The position numbers and the translations under genes are program-made. 64,000 nucleotides of DNA from JBDOQU01 sp039839375 (lineage in GTDB: Bacteria; Pseudomonadota; Alphaproteobacteria; DSM-16000; Inquilinaceae): NCBI RefSeq assembly GCF_039839375.1, contig NZ_JBDOQU010000002.1:124001-188000 (forward strand). The letters are read 5' to 3'. Positions 47,148 through 54,297 of the stretch are shown one piece after another (positions within the stretch are counted from its first letter, which is position 1; each line of letters begins with the position of its first letter). The notes below the pieces were generated by a model, which worked only from the letters and a program-made list of their open reading frames with translations, did no database searches and had not been told where the DNA came from.

Positions 47148-48638
47148 CTAGGGTTGGATGGAAGGAAGGATGCTGTCGGCGGCCGGCGGGGTTTCGCGCA
47201 CCAGCTTCGGCGGTACGCCGAACCGGCGGCCCAGCCAGCGCGCCGCCTCCGCCATGTCGGCGACGGCGGTCGCCTCGGGTCCCAGCGCCGCCAGCGCCTC
47301 GACCCACAGGAGGGTCGACCGCGCGTCACGCTGCGCCTGGGCTTGCGCCAGCGGCGACCTGAACTGGATTTCCACCGTCCGGCCGTCGGCGGCCAGGTCC
47401 GGGATTTCTCCCCGCCGCCGCAGGATGGAAAGGCAGCGATGGACCAGCGGCGTCAGCAGCTCCGCCTGCAACCGGCCGTAGGTCGCGCCCAGCAGGCGGG
47501 TCATCGCCTCCGCCCGCTCCAGCACCTCCGTCGCGGTCATGCGCGGCGCATCCACCTGCGCCAACTGGTCGGCCAGCAGCGCATGGCGGATGCGGGCGCG
47601 CAGATCCTCCAGCACAAGCTGCGACACGTCGAACTGCCCCGGCGGCTTCAGCGGCGTCAGCCCCGCCGACCCCACGGCCTTGGGGATGATCGTGCCGGGC
47701 TTCAGCGCCACCGTCGCCGGGTTCAGCACCCCATCATCGTCGGCCTGCCAGATGCCGGTGACGGCGATGGTGGCGTTCTTCAGGACAAGCTCCACCACCT
47801 TGTTGGCGGTGCGGATGTCCGGCAGCGCCTTCATCACCGGCGACCGTCCGTAGATCTCGCCCGGGGCCTTCAGCCAGCGGAAATGGAGGTAGGGGGAGGT
47901 CGCCGCCCAGCCATCCTCCAGCATCGCCGGCCCCTCGGTCCCGGCATCCAGCACCAATGTCCGGCGGTAGCCGCCGCCGGGCGCGGGGCGCACCGTCTCC
48001 AGCACCGGGAAGCGGGCGTCCGGGTCGCGCATCGCCTCCGCCGCCAGGCCGGGCGGCAGGGTCGCGGCGGGGAAGCGCCGGGCGAAGGCGGCGGCGGTCA
48101 TGGGCGTCCGCCGCCAGCTCGAATCCAGCCTTCCCTCCGGCCCTTCCTCCAGCACGATCTCCGACAGCGGAATGGCGGAGAAGCGGAGGGCCGAGCGTTC
48201 GCCGGAGGCGGTTTCCTCCACCAGCAGGCTGCCGGTTCCACCGACGACCAGATCCAGATAGGCCTGATGGATCTCCACCGCGAAGTTGGAGCGGTCGAGA
48301 TGGCCGGCCAGGATCTCCGTCATCCGCTCCAGCGCCGGCGCGGCGGCGGCGCGGTCCTCCGGCCCCAGGTCGGGTCCGGCGACGAAGCCGACCCAGCCCG
48401 ACCAGGGCGGCGTCAGTTCCGCCAGCAGGCTCGCGGCCAGCCGGTCGACCGCGTCCGGCGCGGTGCCGTCATAGAGCATCTCCCCCCGCCGCGCGCCGGG
48501 AGGAGAAGGGGAGAAATCCGCCCGCAGCGGCAGCGCGTGGTCATAGCAGTCGCGCCATAGCGGCGCCCACCGATCTCGCGCCTCCCGCAGCTTCACGAAG
48601 CGGGCCAGCAGCCCTTCCGGCGTGTCGTGCCCGTCCAT
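47148..48638 (-). CDS. Portal (head-tail connector) protein, T7 gp8-like
   Basis: 496 residues. N-terminal ARFVKLREARDRWAPLWRDC YDHALP region, then GTAPDAVDRLAASLLAELTP, HFRWLKAPGEIYGRSP and ADIRTANKVVELVL-like helices (seen as ALPDIRTANKVVELVLKN). C-terminal APRMTATEVLERAEAMTRLLG is highly characteristic of podoviral portals. It forms the 12-mer DNA entry channel. T7 gp8 is 536 residues. Confidence 0.92.
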   Translation of the reverse strand: MDGHDTPEGLLARFVKLREARDRWAPLWRDCYDHALPLRADFSPSPPGARRGEMLYDGTAPDAVDRLAASLLAELTPPWSGWVGFVAGPDLGPEDRAAAAPALERMTEILAGHLDRSNFAVEIHQAYLDLVVGGTGSLLVEETASGERSALRFSAIPLSEIVLEEGPEGRLDSSWRRTPMTAAAFARRFPAATLPPGLAAEAMRDPDARFPVLETVRPAPGGGYRRTLVLDAGTEGPAMLEDGWAATSPYLHFRWLKAPGEIYGRSPVMKALPDIRTANKVVELVLKNATIAVTGIWQADDDGVLNPATVALKPGTIIPKAVGSAGLTPLKPPGQFDVSQLVLEDLRARIRHALLADQLAQVDAPRMTATEVLERAEAMTRLLGATYGRLQAELLTPLVHRCLSILRRRGEIPDLAADGRTVEIQFRSPLAQAQAQRDARSTLLWVEALAALGPEATAVADMAEAARWLGRRFGVPPKLVRETPPAADSILPSIQP

Positions 48639-48642
48639 GGCC

Positions 48643-48876
48643 TCACTCCCCCAGCAAATTCTTGCGGCCGGGCCGGTCGGCGCGCGGGGCCAGCACGCCC
48701 CGCCAGCCGGTCAGGACGGTGCCCGCCAGGCCGCGCCGCCGGCGCCGGACCAGGGCCAGCCGCTGGGCGGCCGGGTCCTCGGCCGGATCGTCCGCCGCGA
48801 CGGGTTCCGGCTCGGGCTCCGGGGCCGGCAGCAGGCGGACCGGCCGGGGCTTGGGTGTGCTGAACAGCGATCCCAT
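48643..48876 (-). CDS. Small proline- and arginine-rich phage-cluster protein
   Basis: 77 residues, starting MGSLFSTPKPRPVRLLPAPE, with an acidic Pro/Glu part and a basic RLALVRRRRRGLAGTVLTGW helix ending in RPGRKNLLGE. Located 4 bases before the portal start. The C-terminal TVLTGxxGVL...RKxLLG pattern recurs in short proteins upstream of phage portal/terminase genes, but function is unknown. Confidence 0.65.
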   Translation of the reverse strand: MGSLFSTPKPRPVRLLPAPEPEPEPVAADDPAEDPAAQRLALVRRRRRGLAGTVLTGWRGVLAPRADRPGRKNLLGE

Positions 48877-48895
48877 GGATGGCTCCTCTCTCTTC

Positions 48896-49306
48896 TCAAT
48901 CTTCCGATGGGGTGGGGCGGGCGAGCCGCCGGTAGAGCTGGTGGGGCGTCAGCGTCAGGCGCGCCCGCAGGCCCAGCATCCGCTTGACCGCCTCCACGCA
49001 GGTGAAGAGGCCCCAGGGGGCGGGATCGCGACGGTTCCAGTCGATCGCCGCCGGGATCACCGTCAGCCCGCGCGACCGGTACCATTCCGGCAGGTCGAAG
49101 CCGGTGGGCGCGGGCTGCGCCGTCACCTCCATATGCGTGGACAGCGGGTCGATGGTGATCCAGCCCGCGCCGTCGAACAGGGCGACGAAGCAATGCCGGA
49201 AGCCCGGCTTCAGCAGCGCCAGCCAGCGCGGCCGCGCCGCGTCGCCGAAGACGACCCAGGCGTGGGGGCGGTCGGGCGTGGGCGCGCCGGGATCTCCCGC
49301 GCTCAA
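48896..49306 (-). CDS. Conserved phage-cluster protein, possible permuted NlpC/P60-like domain
   Basis: 136 residues from TTG 49306, whose TTGA overlaps the previous stop. The longer frame upstream is a shadow. Key pieces are HAWVVFGDA, LKPGFRHCFVALFDGAGWIT, DPLSTHMEV and GLFTCVEAVKRMLGL. A His in the first strand and a Cys at the start of a later helix is the order of permuted papain-fold enzymes, which would make it a candidate lysin or peptidase; this is inferred from motif order. Such a gene next to the 49303 gene seems conserved in related clusters. Confidence 0.6.
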   Translation of the reverse strand: MSAGDPGAPTPDRPHAWVVFGDAARPRWLALLKPGFRHCFVALFDGAGWITIDPLSTHMEVTAQPAPTGFDLPEWYRSRGLTVIPAAIDWNRRDPAPWGLFTCVEAVKRMLGLRARLTLTPHQLYRRLARPTPSED

Positions 49307-49713
49307 GCGACGATCCCCTTGCGCCGCAGCGGCCCCTCCAGCCTGTCCAGCGCCTCCCGCCACAGGCCGGCCGACCGCGCTTCCCGCCGGCGCGCCGGGT
49401 CGGGCGCCATCAGGCGGCGGCCGTAATGAGCCAGCACCGCGACATGGTCGCGGATCAGCCGGCGGTGGCGGTAGAGCCTGTCCAGCGCGCGGAAGATGTC
49501 CACCGGCTCGCACGGACGCGGCGTCAGCGCCTCTCCCGCCCGCGGCTTCGCGCCGTCCAGCAGCGCCTGATGGGCCTGCATGAACCAGAACCACGCCTCC
49601 TCGGCGCTGGAGAAGGGCTGGGTCGGGGCGGCCGCGGTCGCGCGCGGCCCGAGTCGCTCTCGGGGCATTGGGGGCCTCACCAGTGCTGAAGAAGGTTTGG
49701 GGCGCGGACGCAA
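49303..49713 (-). CDS. Conserved helical phage-cluster protein, first gene of operon
   Basis: 136 residues from 49713, or 121 from ATG 49668 (MPRERLGPRATAAAPTQPF), which I find equally likely. It has SSAEEAWFWFMQAHQALLDG, RPCEPVDIFRALDRLYRHRR and AVLAHYGRRL, and ends ALDRLEGPLRRKGIV. I recall close relatives in alphaproteobacterial phage-like regions but no function. Its stop overlaps the next start, and the S24 regulator is divergent from it. Confidence 0.65.
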   Translation of the reverse strand: MRPRPKPSSALVRPPMPRERLGPRATAAAPTQPFSSAEEAWFWFMQAHQALLDGAKPRAGEALTPRPCEPVDIFRALDRLYRHRRLIRDHVAVLAHYGRRLMAPDPARRREARSAGLWREALDRLEGPLRRKGIVA

Positions 49714-49749
49714 TCCGCCGCGTTATGGAGCCATGGTCGTATGCTTTAA

Positions 49750-49765
49750 TTCCTATGTCAAGGAA
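49750..49765. promoter_or_regulatory. Inverted repeat TTCCT-N6-AGGAA between S24 regulator and phage-like operon
   Basis: The 105-base gap 49714-49818 is AT-rich compared with its surroundings and must hold both divergent promoters. TTCCT at 49750-49754 and AGGAA at 49761-49765 form an inverted repeat containing ATGTCAAGGAA, shared with 46270-46292. Further GTTCC/GGAA half-sites (49787-49791, 49813-49816) lie closer to the regulator start. Operator function is inferred. Confidence 0.5.
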
Positions 49766-49818
49766 AATATGAATACGTTCCTACGGACTCCTTCGGCGAT
49801 TTATGAGAAATTGTTCCC

Positions 49819-50451
49819 ATGCTCAAACATGGCGACATCTGGCGCGCGATCGACCGCCTGGCCCGTAATCACGGCCTGTCGGCCTCAGGCTTGGCGCGCC
49901 GCGCGGGGCTCGACCCCACGACCTTCAACCCGTCCAAGCGCGCGACGGCGGAAGGCAAGCTGCGCTGGCCGTCGACGGAGAGCATCTCCAAGATTCTGGA
50001 GGCGACGAGCGCCAGCATGGCGGAGTTCGTGGGCCTGCTGGACGATCGCGAAAGCCCCCGCGCCCATCAGCGCATCCCGATCATCGGCTATGCCCAGGCG
50101 GGGGCGGAAGGCTATTTCGACGATGCCGGCTATCCCGCCGGGACGGGCTGGGACGAGGTGCTGTTCCCCGACGTTGGCGATCCGCACGCCTATGCGGTGG
50201 AGATCAGCGGCGATTCGATGGAACCGGTCTATCGCGACGGCGACACGCTGATCGTCTCCCCCTCCTCGCCGCTCAGGAAGGGCGACCGCGTCGTCCTGCG
50301 CACGCTGGCCGGGGAGGTCATGGCCAAGCAGCTTGCCCGCATGAGCGCCAACCGGATCGAGCTTCTGTCCCTCAACCAGGCCCATCCCGACCGCACCTTC
50401 AAGCGCGACGAGGTGGCCTGGGTCGCCCGCATCATCTGGGCCAGCCAGTGA
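49819..50451 (+). CDS. HTH regulator with S24 (LexA/CI-like) peptidase domain
   Basis: 210 residues. N-terminal helix-turn-helix (residues 1-60: DIWRAIDRLARNHGLSASGL, ARRAGLDPTTFN), then an S24 domain with catalytic Ser in ISGDSMEPVY and Lys in EVMAKQLARM. A possible self-cleavage Ala-Gly is in YAQAGAEGYF. It could repress the divergent phage-like operon and be inactivated through RecA. Similar S24 regulators also occur outside prophages in alphaproteobacteria, so the link is positional. Confidence 0.85.
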   Translation: MLKHGDIWRAIDRLARNHGLSASGLARRAGLDPTTFNPSKRATAEGKLRWPSTESISKILEATSASMAEFVGLLDDRESPRAHQRIPIIGYAQAGAEGYFDDAGYPAGTGWDEVLFPDVGDPHAYAVEISGDSMEPVYRDGDTLIVSPSSPLRKGDRVVLRTLAGEVMAKQLARMSANRIELLSLNQAHPDRTFKRDEVAWVARIIWASQ

Positions 50452-50543
50452 GGACTCCAATCCTCCGCCATCCCTAGGATTGCCGGCCCACCTGGTGCAA
50501 GTTTGCTCAGAGACGGAACGTTAAGAAGCGTTGATGGACGAGC

Positions 50544-51353
50544 CTACCAAGGAGGAGATTCATTCTCTTCCTGCTCCGTCAGATAGCGATCAAACTCATT
50601 GAATGCCCCACCAACACTCTTATCTGCACGGCGTTTAGCTTTACGGATAAATATCCGAAAATAGCTTAGAAGGTCCTCAAAACTTTCTTTTGAGATACTT
50701 TCCGGATAAGTCAGAACCACATCGCCCTCTTCCAGACCGAACACTTCGCGGCGTGTTCCGACTGGTGTGGCTTCCGGCGCTTGCGGCGGGCGGGGCGCTG
50801 CGTATTCCGTATGGTGCCCACGCGGCTGAATTTGGGGATTCTCCGTCTGTTCAGATGCCCACTCTGACTCCTCGTGACCTGGACGGAGCCCCGCCGTCTC
50901 CGTCTCGACAAACTCGGACGTTTCACGATAAGAGCGAATAGCTCGATCAGCGGCATCAGGTAAAAATTTGCGCTTACCGAGAAGATAAGAGCGAAGGGCG
51001 GCGTCACTAACCTTTCCTGGAAAATTGCTATCAAGATCCTTAAAAAGTTCTGGTTCCTGCGCGGCGGCCTTAATAGCCTCAATCCGCTCTGTGCTCCCCG
51101 CCCCATGCACAATGGCAGCAAGAGCCCGATCAGTAATCCATACCTCGTCAGAACGCCCCTCCAGCAAACCGTATTTGCTTAGAGCCGAAATCACTCCAAG
51201 CGATTTCCCATTCAAACTAGCGTAACCCATATGCTCGGCAATAAGACTCTTTGGGATCTTATTCTGATAGTCTGCCGCGTAAATCTGACCGGCCTTTTGG
51301 AGAGCTTCGGGCAGACTGATGGCTGGATAACGGGGACTTCGAGCTTGTTTCAT
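50544..51353 (-). CDS. Protein of unknown function in a lower-GC island
   Basis: 269 residues from ATG 51353. The N-terminal half (RSPRYPAISLPEALQKAGQI, GYASLNGKSLGVISALSKYG, VWITDRALAAIVHG) looks like a winged-helix-type fold found in many unrelated bacteria; residues 115-150 (SDAALRSYLLGKRKFLPDAA) continue that family. The C-terminal part is disordered then charged (SKESFEDLLSYFRIFIRKAK). Base composition is clearly less GC-rich than neighbours, pointing to recent transfer. No function can be given. Confidence 0.75.
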   Translation of the reverse strand: MKQARSPRYPAISLPEALQKAGQIYAADYQNKIPKSLIAEHMGYASLNGKSLGVISALSKYGLLEGRSDEVWITDRALAAIVHGAGSTERIEAIKAAAQEPELFKDLDSNFPGKVSDAALRSYLLGKRKFLPDAADRAIRSYRETSEFVETETAGLRPGHEESEWASEQTENPQIQPRGHHTEYAAPRPPQAPEATPVGTRREVFGLEEGDVVLTYPESISKESFEDLLSYFRIFIRKAKRRADKSVGGAFNEFDRYLTEQEENESPPW

Positions 51354-51444
51354 AGCCAACCTCCATATTATTCCCACAGCAAGATATGCTTATTCGCCCC
51401 ATAGAGCCAGCCAATTCGACGAGATGTGCGTTACGATCAACGTA

Positions 51445-51470
51445 TATAGCGATTAATTATTGACGCTATA
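51445..51470. promoter_or_regulatory. AT-rich inverted repeat TATAGCG / CGCTATA
   Basis: 7-bp inverted repeat with a 12-base AT-rich spacer containing TTGACG on the plus strand. It lies about 92 bases upstream of the 50544 gene and about 65 before the hairpin-rich stretch at 51535, so it could be the operator of either. Confidence 0.45.
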
Positions 51471-51534
51471 GCGAATCGCCGGCATTGTTGCTTTATAGAA
51501 ATGGAGGGCACAATGATCAGGAGGGTTGGTCCCG

Positions 51535-51668
51535 CCGCATTCCGTTCACCGATGCGGTAGGGCCTAAACGAAGAGCCGCCCAACCCCGGCAAGGGTAAGG
51601 CGGCTCATGGTGGGCCACTAATTCAGCGTGCAACTGCGGCGGTGTTTATAGCACCGCCGCATCTTTTT
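51535..51668 (+). ncRNA. Candidate small RNA: three hairpins ending in a rho-independent terminator
   Basis: The 51354-51838 gap has no gene. Within it are three consecutive stems: CCGCAT/ATGCGG (51535-51557); GAGCCGCC/GGCGGCTC (51573-51606) with an inner ACCC/GGGT; and TGCGGCGGTG/CACCGCCGCA (51635-51661) followed by TCTTTTT. The last is a textbook terminator with no upstream plus-strand gene for over 1 kb, so a stand-alone transcript is likely. I match it to no named RNA family. Confidence 0.55.
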
Positions 51669-51838
51669 GTGAATCCCCATCTCCAATCGCCGGCCGGACG
51701 CAATCCTGCCCGGCGGCGGCGCTGGTTGCCCCCGGCGGAGGGGGCGGGCTATGGTTCCGTCTCAGCATATTGGATGCATCCCCCTGGGCGCGCCGGTTCG
51801 GCCGCGCCCGCCAATCCTTCGTGATGGAGAACGGAAGA

Positions 51839-52681
51839 ATGACCGGCAGGTCGCTGACCTATTTCCAGGGTCAATGGTTGGAAGGCAATCCCGGCCTGCT
51901 GGGCCCGCGCAGCCATGCGATGTGGCTGTCCTCCGTCGTGTTCGACGGCGCCCGCGCGTTCGAGGGCGTGACCCCGGACCTCGATCTGCACTGCGAACGC
52001 GTCATCCGCTCCGCCAAAGAGCTCGGCCTCGGCCCCTGCGTCACGGCGGGAGAGATCCTGACCATGGCGGAACATGGCGTGGCGCAGTTCCCGAAGGATT
52101 CGGAGCTTTATATCCGCCCGATGTTCTGGGCGGAGGAGGGCTTCGTCGCTCCCGATCCGGAGACGACCCAATTCGCGCTTTCGGTCTATGAAAGCCCGCT
52201 GCCCGATCCGAAGGGCGGGGCCGCCTGCATCTCCGGCCGGCGGCGGCCGGGGCCGGAGGTCGCGCCGACATCGGCCAAGGCCTCCTGCCTCTACCCGCAG
52301 TCGGGGCTGGCGCTGAAGGACGCCAGGGAGCGCGGCTTCGACAACGCCATCATGCTGGACATGCTGGGCAATGTGGCGGAGTTCGCGACCTCCAACATCA
52401 TGATCGCCAAGGAGGGCGTGGTCGCCACTCCCGCCCCCAACGGCACCTTCCTCAACGGCATCACGAGGCAGCGGGTGATCGGCCTCCTGCGCGCCGACGG
52501 CGTGACGGTGGAGGAGCGCCGGGTCACGGTGGAGGACGTGCTGACGGCCGACGAGGTGTTCTCGACCGGCAATCATGGCAAGGTCCTGCCCTATGTCCGG
52601 GTGGAGGACCGCGACCTCCAGCCCGGCCCGCTCTATACCCGCGCCCGGAAGCTCTATTGGGACTATGCCCATTCGGCGTGA
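51839..52681 (+). CDS. ilvE: Branched-chain amino acid aminotransferase (class IV)
   Basis: 280 residues from ATG 51839, preceded by GGAGAACGGAAGA; ATG 51824 is also possible. Fold-type IV PLP enzyme: SLTYFQGQWLEGN, VFDGARAFEGVTPDLDLHCE, Lys in PTSAKASCLYPQ, GNVAEFATSNIMI and NGTFLNGITRQRVI. It should transfer the amino group between Leu/Ile/Val and 2-oxoglutarate. Other class IV enzymes (D-amino-acid transaminase, ADC lyase) are less likely from the N-terminal motifs. Confidence 0.82.
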   Translation: MTGRSLTYFQGQWLEGNPGLLGPRSHAMWLSSVVFDGARAFEGVTPDLDLHCERVIRSAKELGLGPCVTAGEILTMAEHGVAQFPKDSELYIRPMFWAEEGFVAPDPETTQFALSVYESPLPDPKGGAACISGRRRPGPEVAPTSAKASCLYPQSGLALKDARERGFDNAIMLDMLGNVAEFATSNIMIAKEGVVATPAPNGTFLNGITRQRVIGLLRADGVTVEERRVTVEDVLTADEVFSTGNHGKVLPYVRVEDRDLQPGPLYTRARKLYWDYAHSA

Positions 52682-52708
52682 CCCTTCCCGTTTGCCGGAC
52701 GAGCCCAG

Positions 52709-53401
52709 ATGACCACCCCTCCCCCGCCGCTAACGAAGGATTCCCGCAATCTGCTGCGGGTCCTGGAATATCACCGCATCTCGCTCGTCCTCGATGTCGG
52801 CGCGAATGTCGGCCAGTACGCCTCTCGGCTGCGCCAGGGCGGCTATCAAGGCCGGATCGTCAGCTTCGAGCCGCTGGCCGGCGCGCACGCCGATCTCCTG
52901 CGCCTGACGGAGGACGATCCTGCCTGGACGATAGCGCCGAGGGCTGCCGTCGGGGCGGCGGAGTCGCCGATAAGCCTCCATGTGTCGGCCGAAACCGACA
53001 TGTCCTCCGCGCTCGACTTCACGGCGGAGATGGCGGACCTGCTGGACAGCTCCGCCTTCGTGGCGGAGGAGACGGTCCCCCAGGTGCGGCTCGACCGGGT
53101 CTTCGGCGATCATGCGGGGCTGGAGGACCGCGTTCTGCTGAAGATCGACACGCAGGGCTATGAGCGGCCGGTGCTGGACGGCGCGTCGGGGGTGCTGGAC
53201 CGTATCCACGCCATCCAGCTGGAGCTATCGATCATCGAGGTCTATGCCGGAGAGCCTTCCTATCTCGACATGATCGCCCATCTGGACGCGCTGGGCTTCG
53301 CGCCGATCCTGTTCCTACCCGGCTATTTCAACCGGCGCACGGCGCGGTTGATGCAGATGGACGGGGTGTTCGTCCGCAAGGGCGCGGAAGGCGGTTCGTG
53401 A
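52709..53401 (+). CDS. FkbM family methyltransferase
   Basis: 230 residues, Rossmann-fold SAM methyltransferase: motif I LVLDVGANVGQYASRL, motif II GRIVSFEPLAGAHADL, then VPQVRLDRVFGDH, DRVLLKIDTQGYERPVLDGA and AIQLELSIIEVYAGEPSYLD, all FkbM hallmarks. Such enzymes O-methylate sugars or polyketides. No glycan cluster is next to it, so the substrate is unknown. GTGA overlap with the EamA gene. Confidence 0.92.
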   Translation: MTTPPPPLTKDSRNLLRVLEYHRISLVLDVGANVGQYASRLRQGGYQGRIVSFEPLAGAHADLLRLTEDDPAWTIAPRAAVGAAESPISLHVSAETDMSSALDFTAEMADLLDSSAFVAEETVPQVRLDRVFGDHAGLEDRVLLKIDTQGYERPVLDGASGVLDRIHAIQLELSIIEVYAGEPSYLDMIAHLDALGFAPILFLPGYFNRRTARLMQMDGVFVRKGAEGGS

Positions 53402-54297
53402 TCGCCGCCGCCGATTCCGGCGCATCGGATGTCCGGCGCGGCATCCTTTGGGTGCTGGCGGCGATGATGCTGTTCGTCAGCCTGGACACGACGGCGAAAT
53501 ACCTCTCCCAGACCCTGCCGGTGCCGCAGGTGGTCTGGGCCCGCTACACCGCGCACGCGCTGATCCTGGTCGTCCTCTTCGCCCCGCGCCTGCCGCGGCT
53601 GCTGAAGACCCAGCGGCTGGGCCTCCAGCTCGTCCGCTCCTTCATGCTGCTGTCGACGACGCTGCTGTTCTTCCTCGGCCTGTCGCAGGTGCCGCTCGCC
53701 AGCGCGTCTTCGATCATGTTCCTGACGCCGATCATCGTGACGGCGCTTTCGGTGCCGCTGCTGAAGGAGCAGGTGGGCCCGCGCCGATGGGCGGGCGTGC
53801 TGGTCGGCTTCATGGGCGCGATGATCGTCATCCGGCCGGGCGCGGACGTGCTGCATTCCGCCTCCATGCTGATCTTCGCGGCGACCTTCTTCAACGCGCT
53901 CTTCCACATCACGACCCGCATCCTCGGCCGGACGGAGGATGCGCTGACGACGCTGATCTACACCGCCGCGCTGGGGTCGCTGCTCTCCTCCCTCTGGGTT
54001 CCGTTCTTCTGGGCCTGGCCGTCGGTTGAGGAATGGGCGCTGATCGGGCTGCTCGGCATCTTCGGGGCGGCCAGCCAGTACGCGCTCATCAAGGCGTTCG
54101 AGGCGGCGGCCCCGGTCGTCATCGCCCCGTTCAACTACACCACGCTGATCTGGGCGACGTTCTACGGCTACGTCCTGTTCGGCGACCTGCCGGACCGGTG
54201 GACCCTGCTGGGCGCGGCGATCATCGTCGCCAGCGGCCTCTACATCTTCTATCGCGAACGGGTGCGCCGGTCGCCACCGCCCAGACCGGTCCCGTGA
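53398..54297 (+). CDS. EamA/DMT family transporter
   Basis: 299 residues from GTG 53398, overlapping the FkbM stop. Ten hydrophobic helices in two EamA repeats (first: GILWVLAAMMLFVSLDTTAK; second: SMLIFAATFFNALFHITTRI). DMT exporters move amino acids, purines or other metabolites; substrate unknown. Its stop overlaps the DUF1624 GTG start, so three genes 52709-55250 form one coupled operon. Confidence 0.92.
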   Translation: MIAAADSGASDVRRGILWVLAAMMLFVSLDTTAKYLSQTLPVPQVVWARYTAHALILVVLFAPRLPRLLKTQRLGLQLVRSFMLLSTTLLFFLGLSQVPLASASSIMFLTPIIVTALSVPLLKEQVGPRRWAGVLVGFMGAMIVIRPGADVLHSASMLIFAATFFNALFHITTRILGRTEDALTTLIYTAALGSLLSSLWVPFFWAWPSVEEWALIGLLGIFGAASQYALIKAFEAAAPVVIAPFNYTTLIWATFYGYVLFGDLPDRWTLLGAAIIVASGLYIFYRERVRRSPPPRPVP

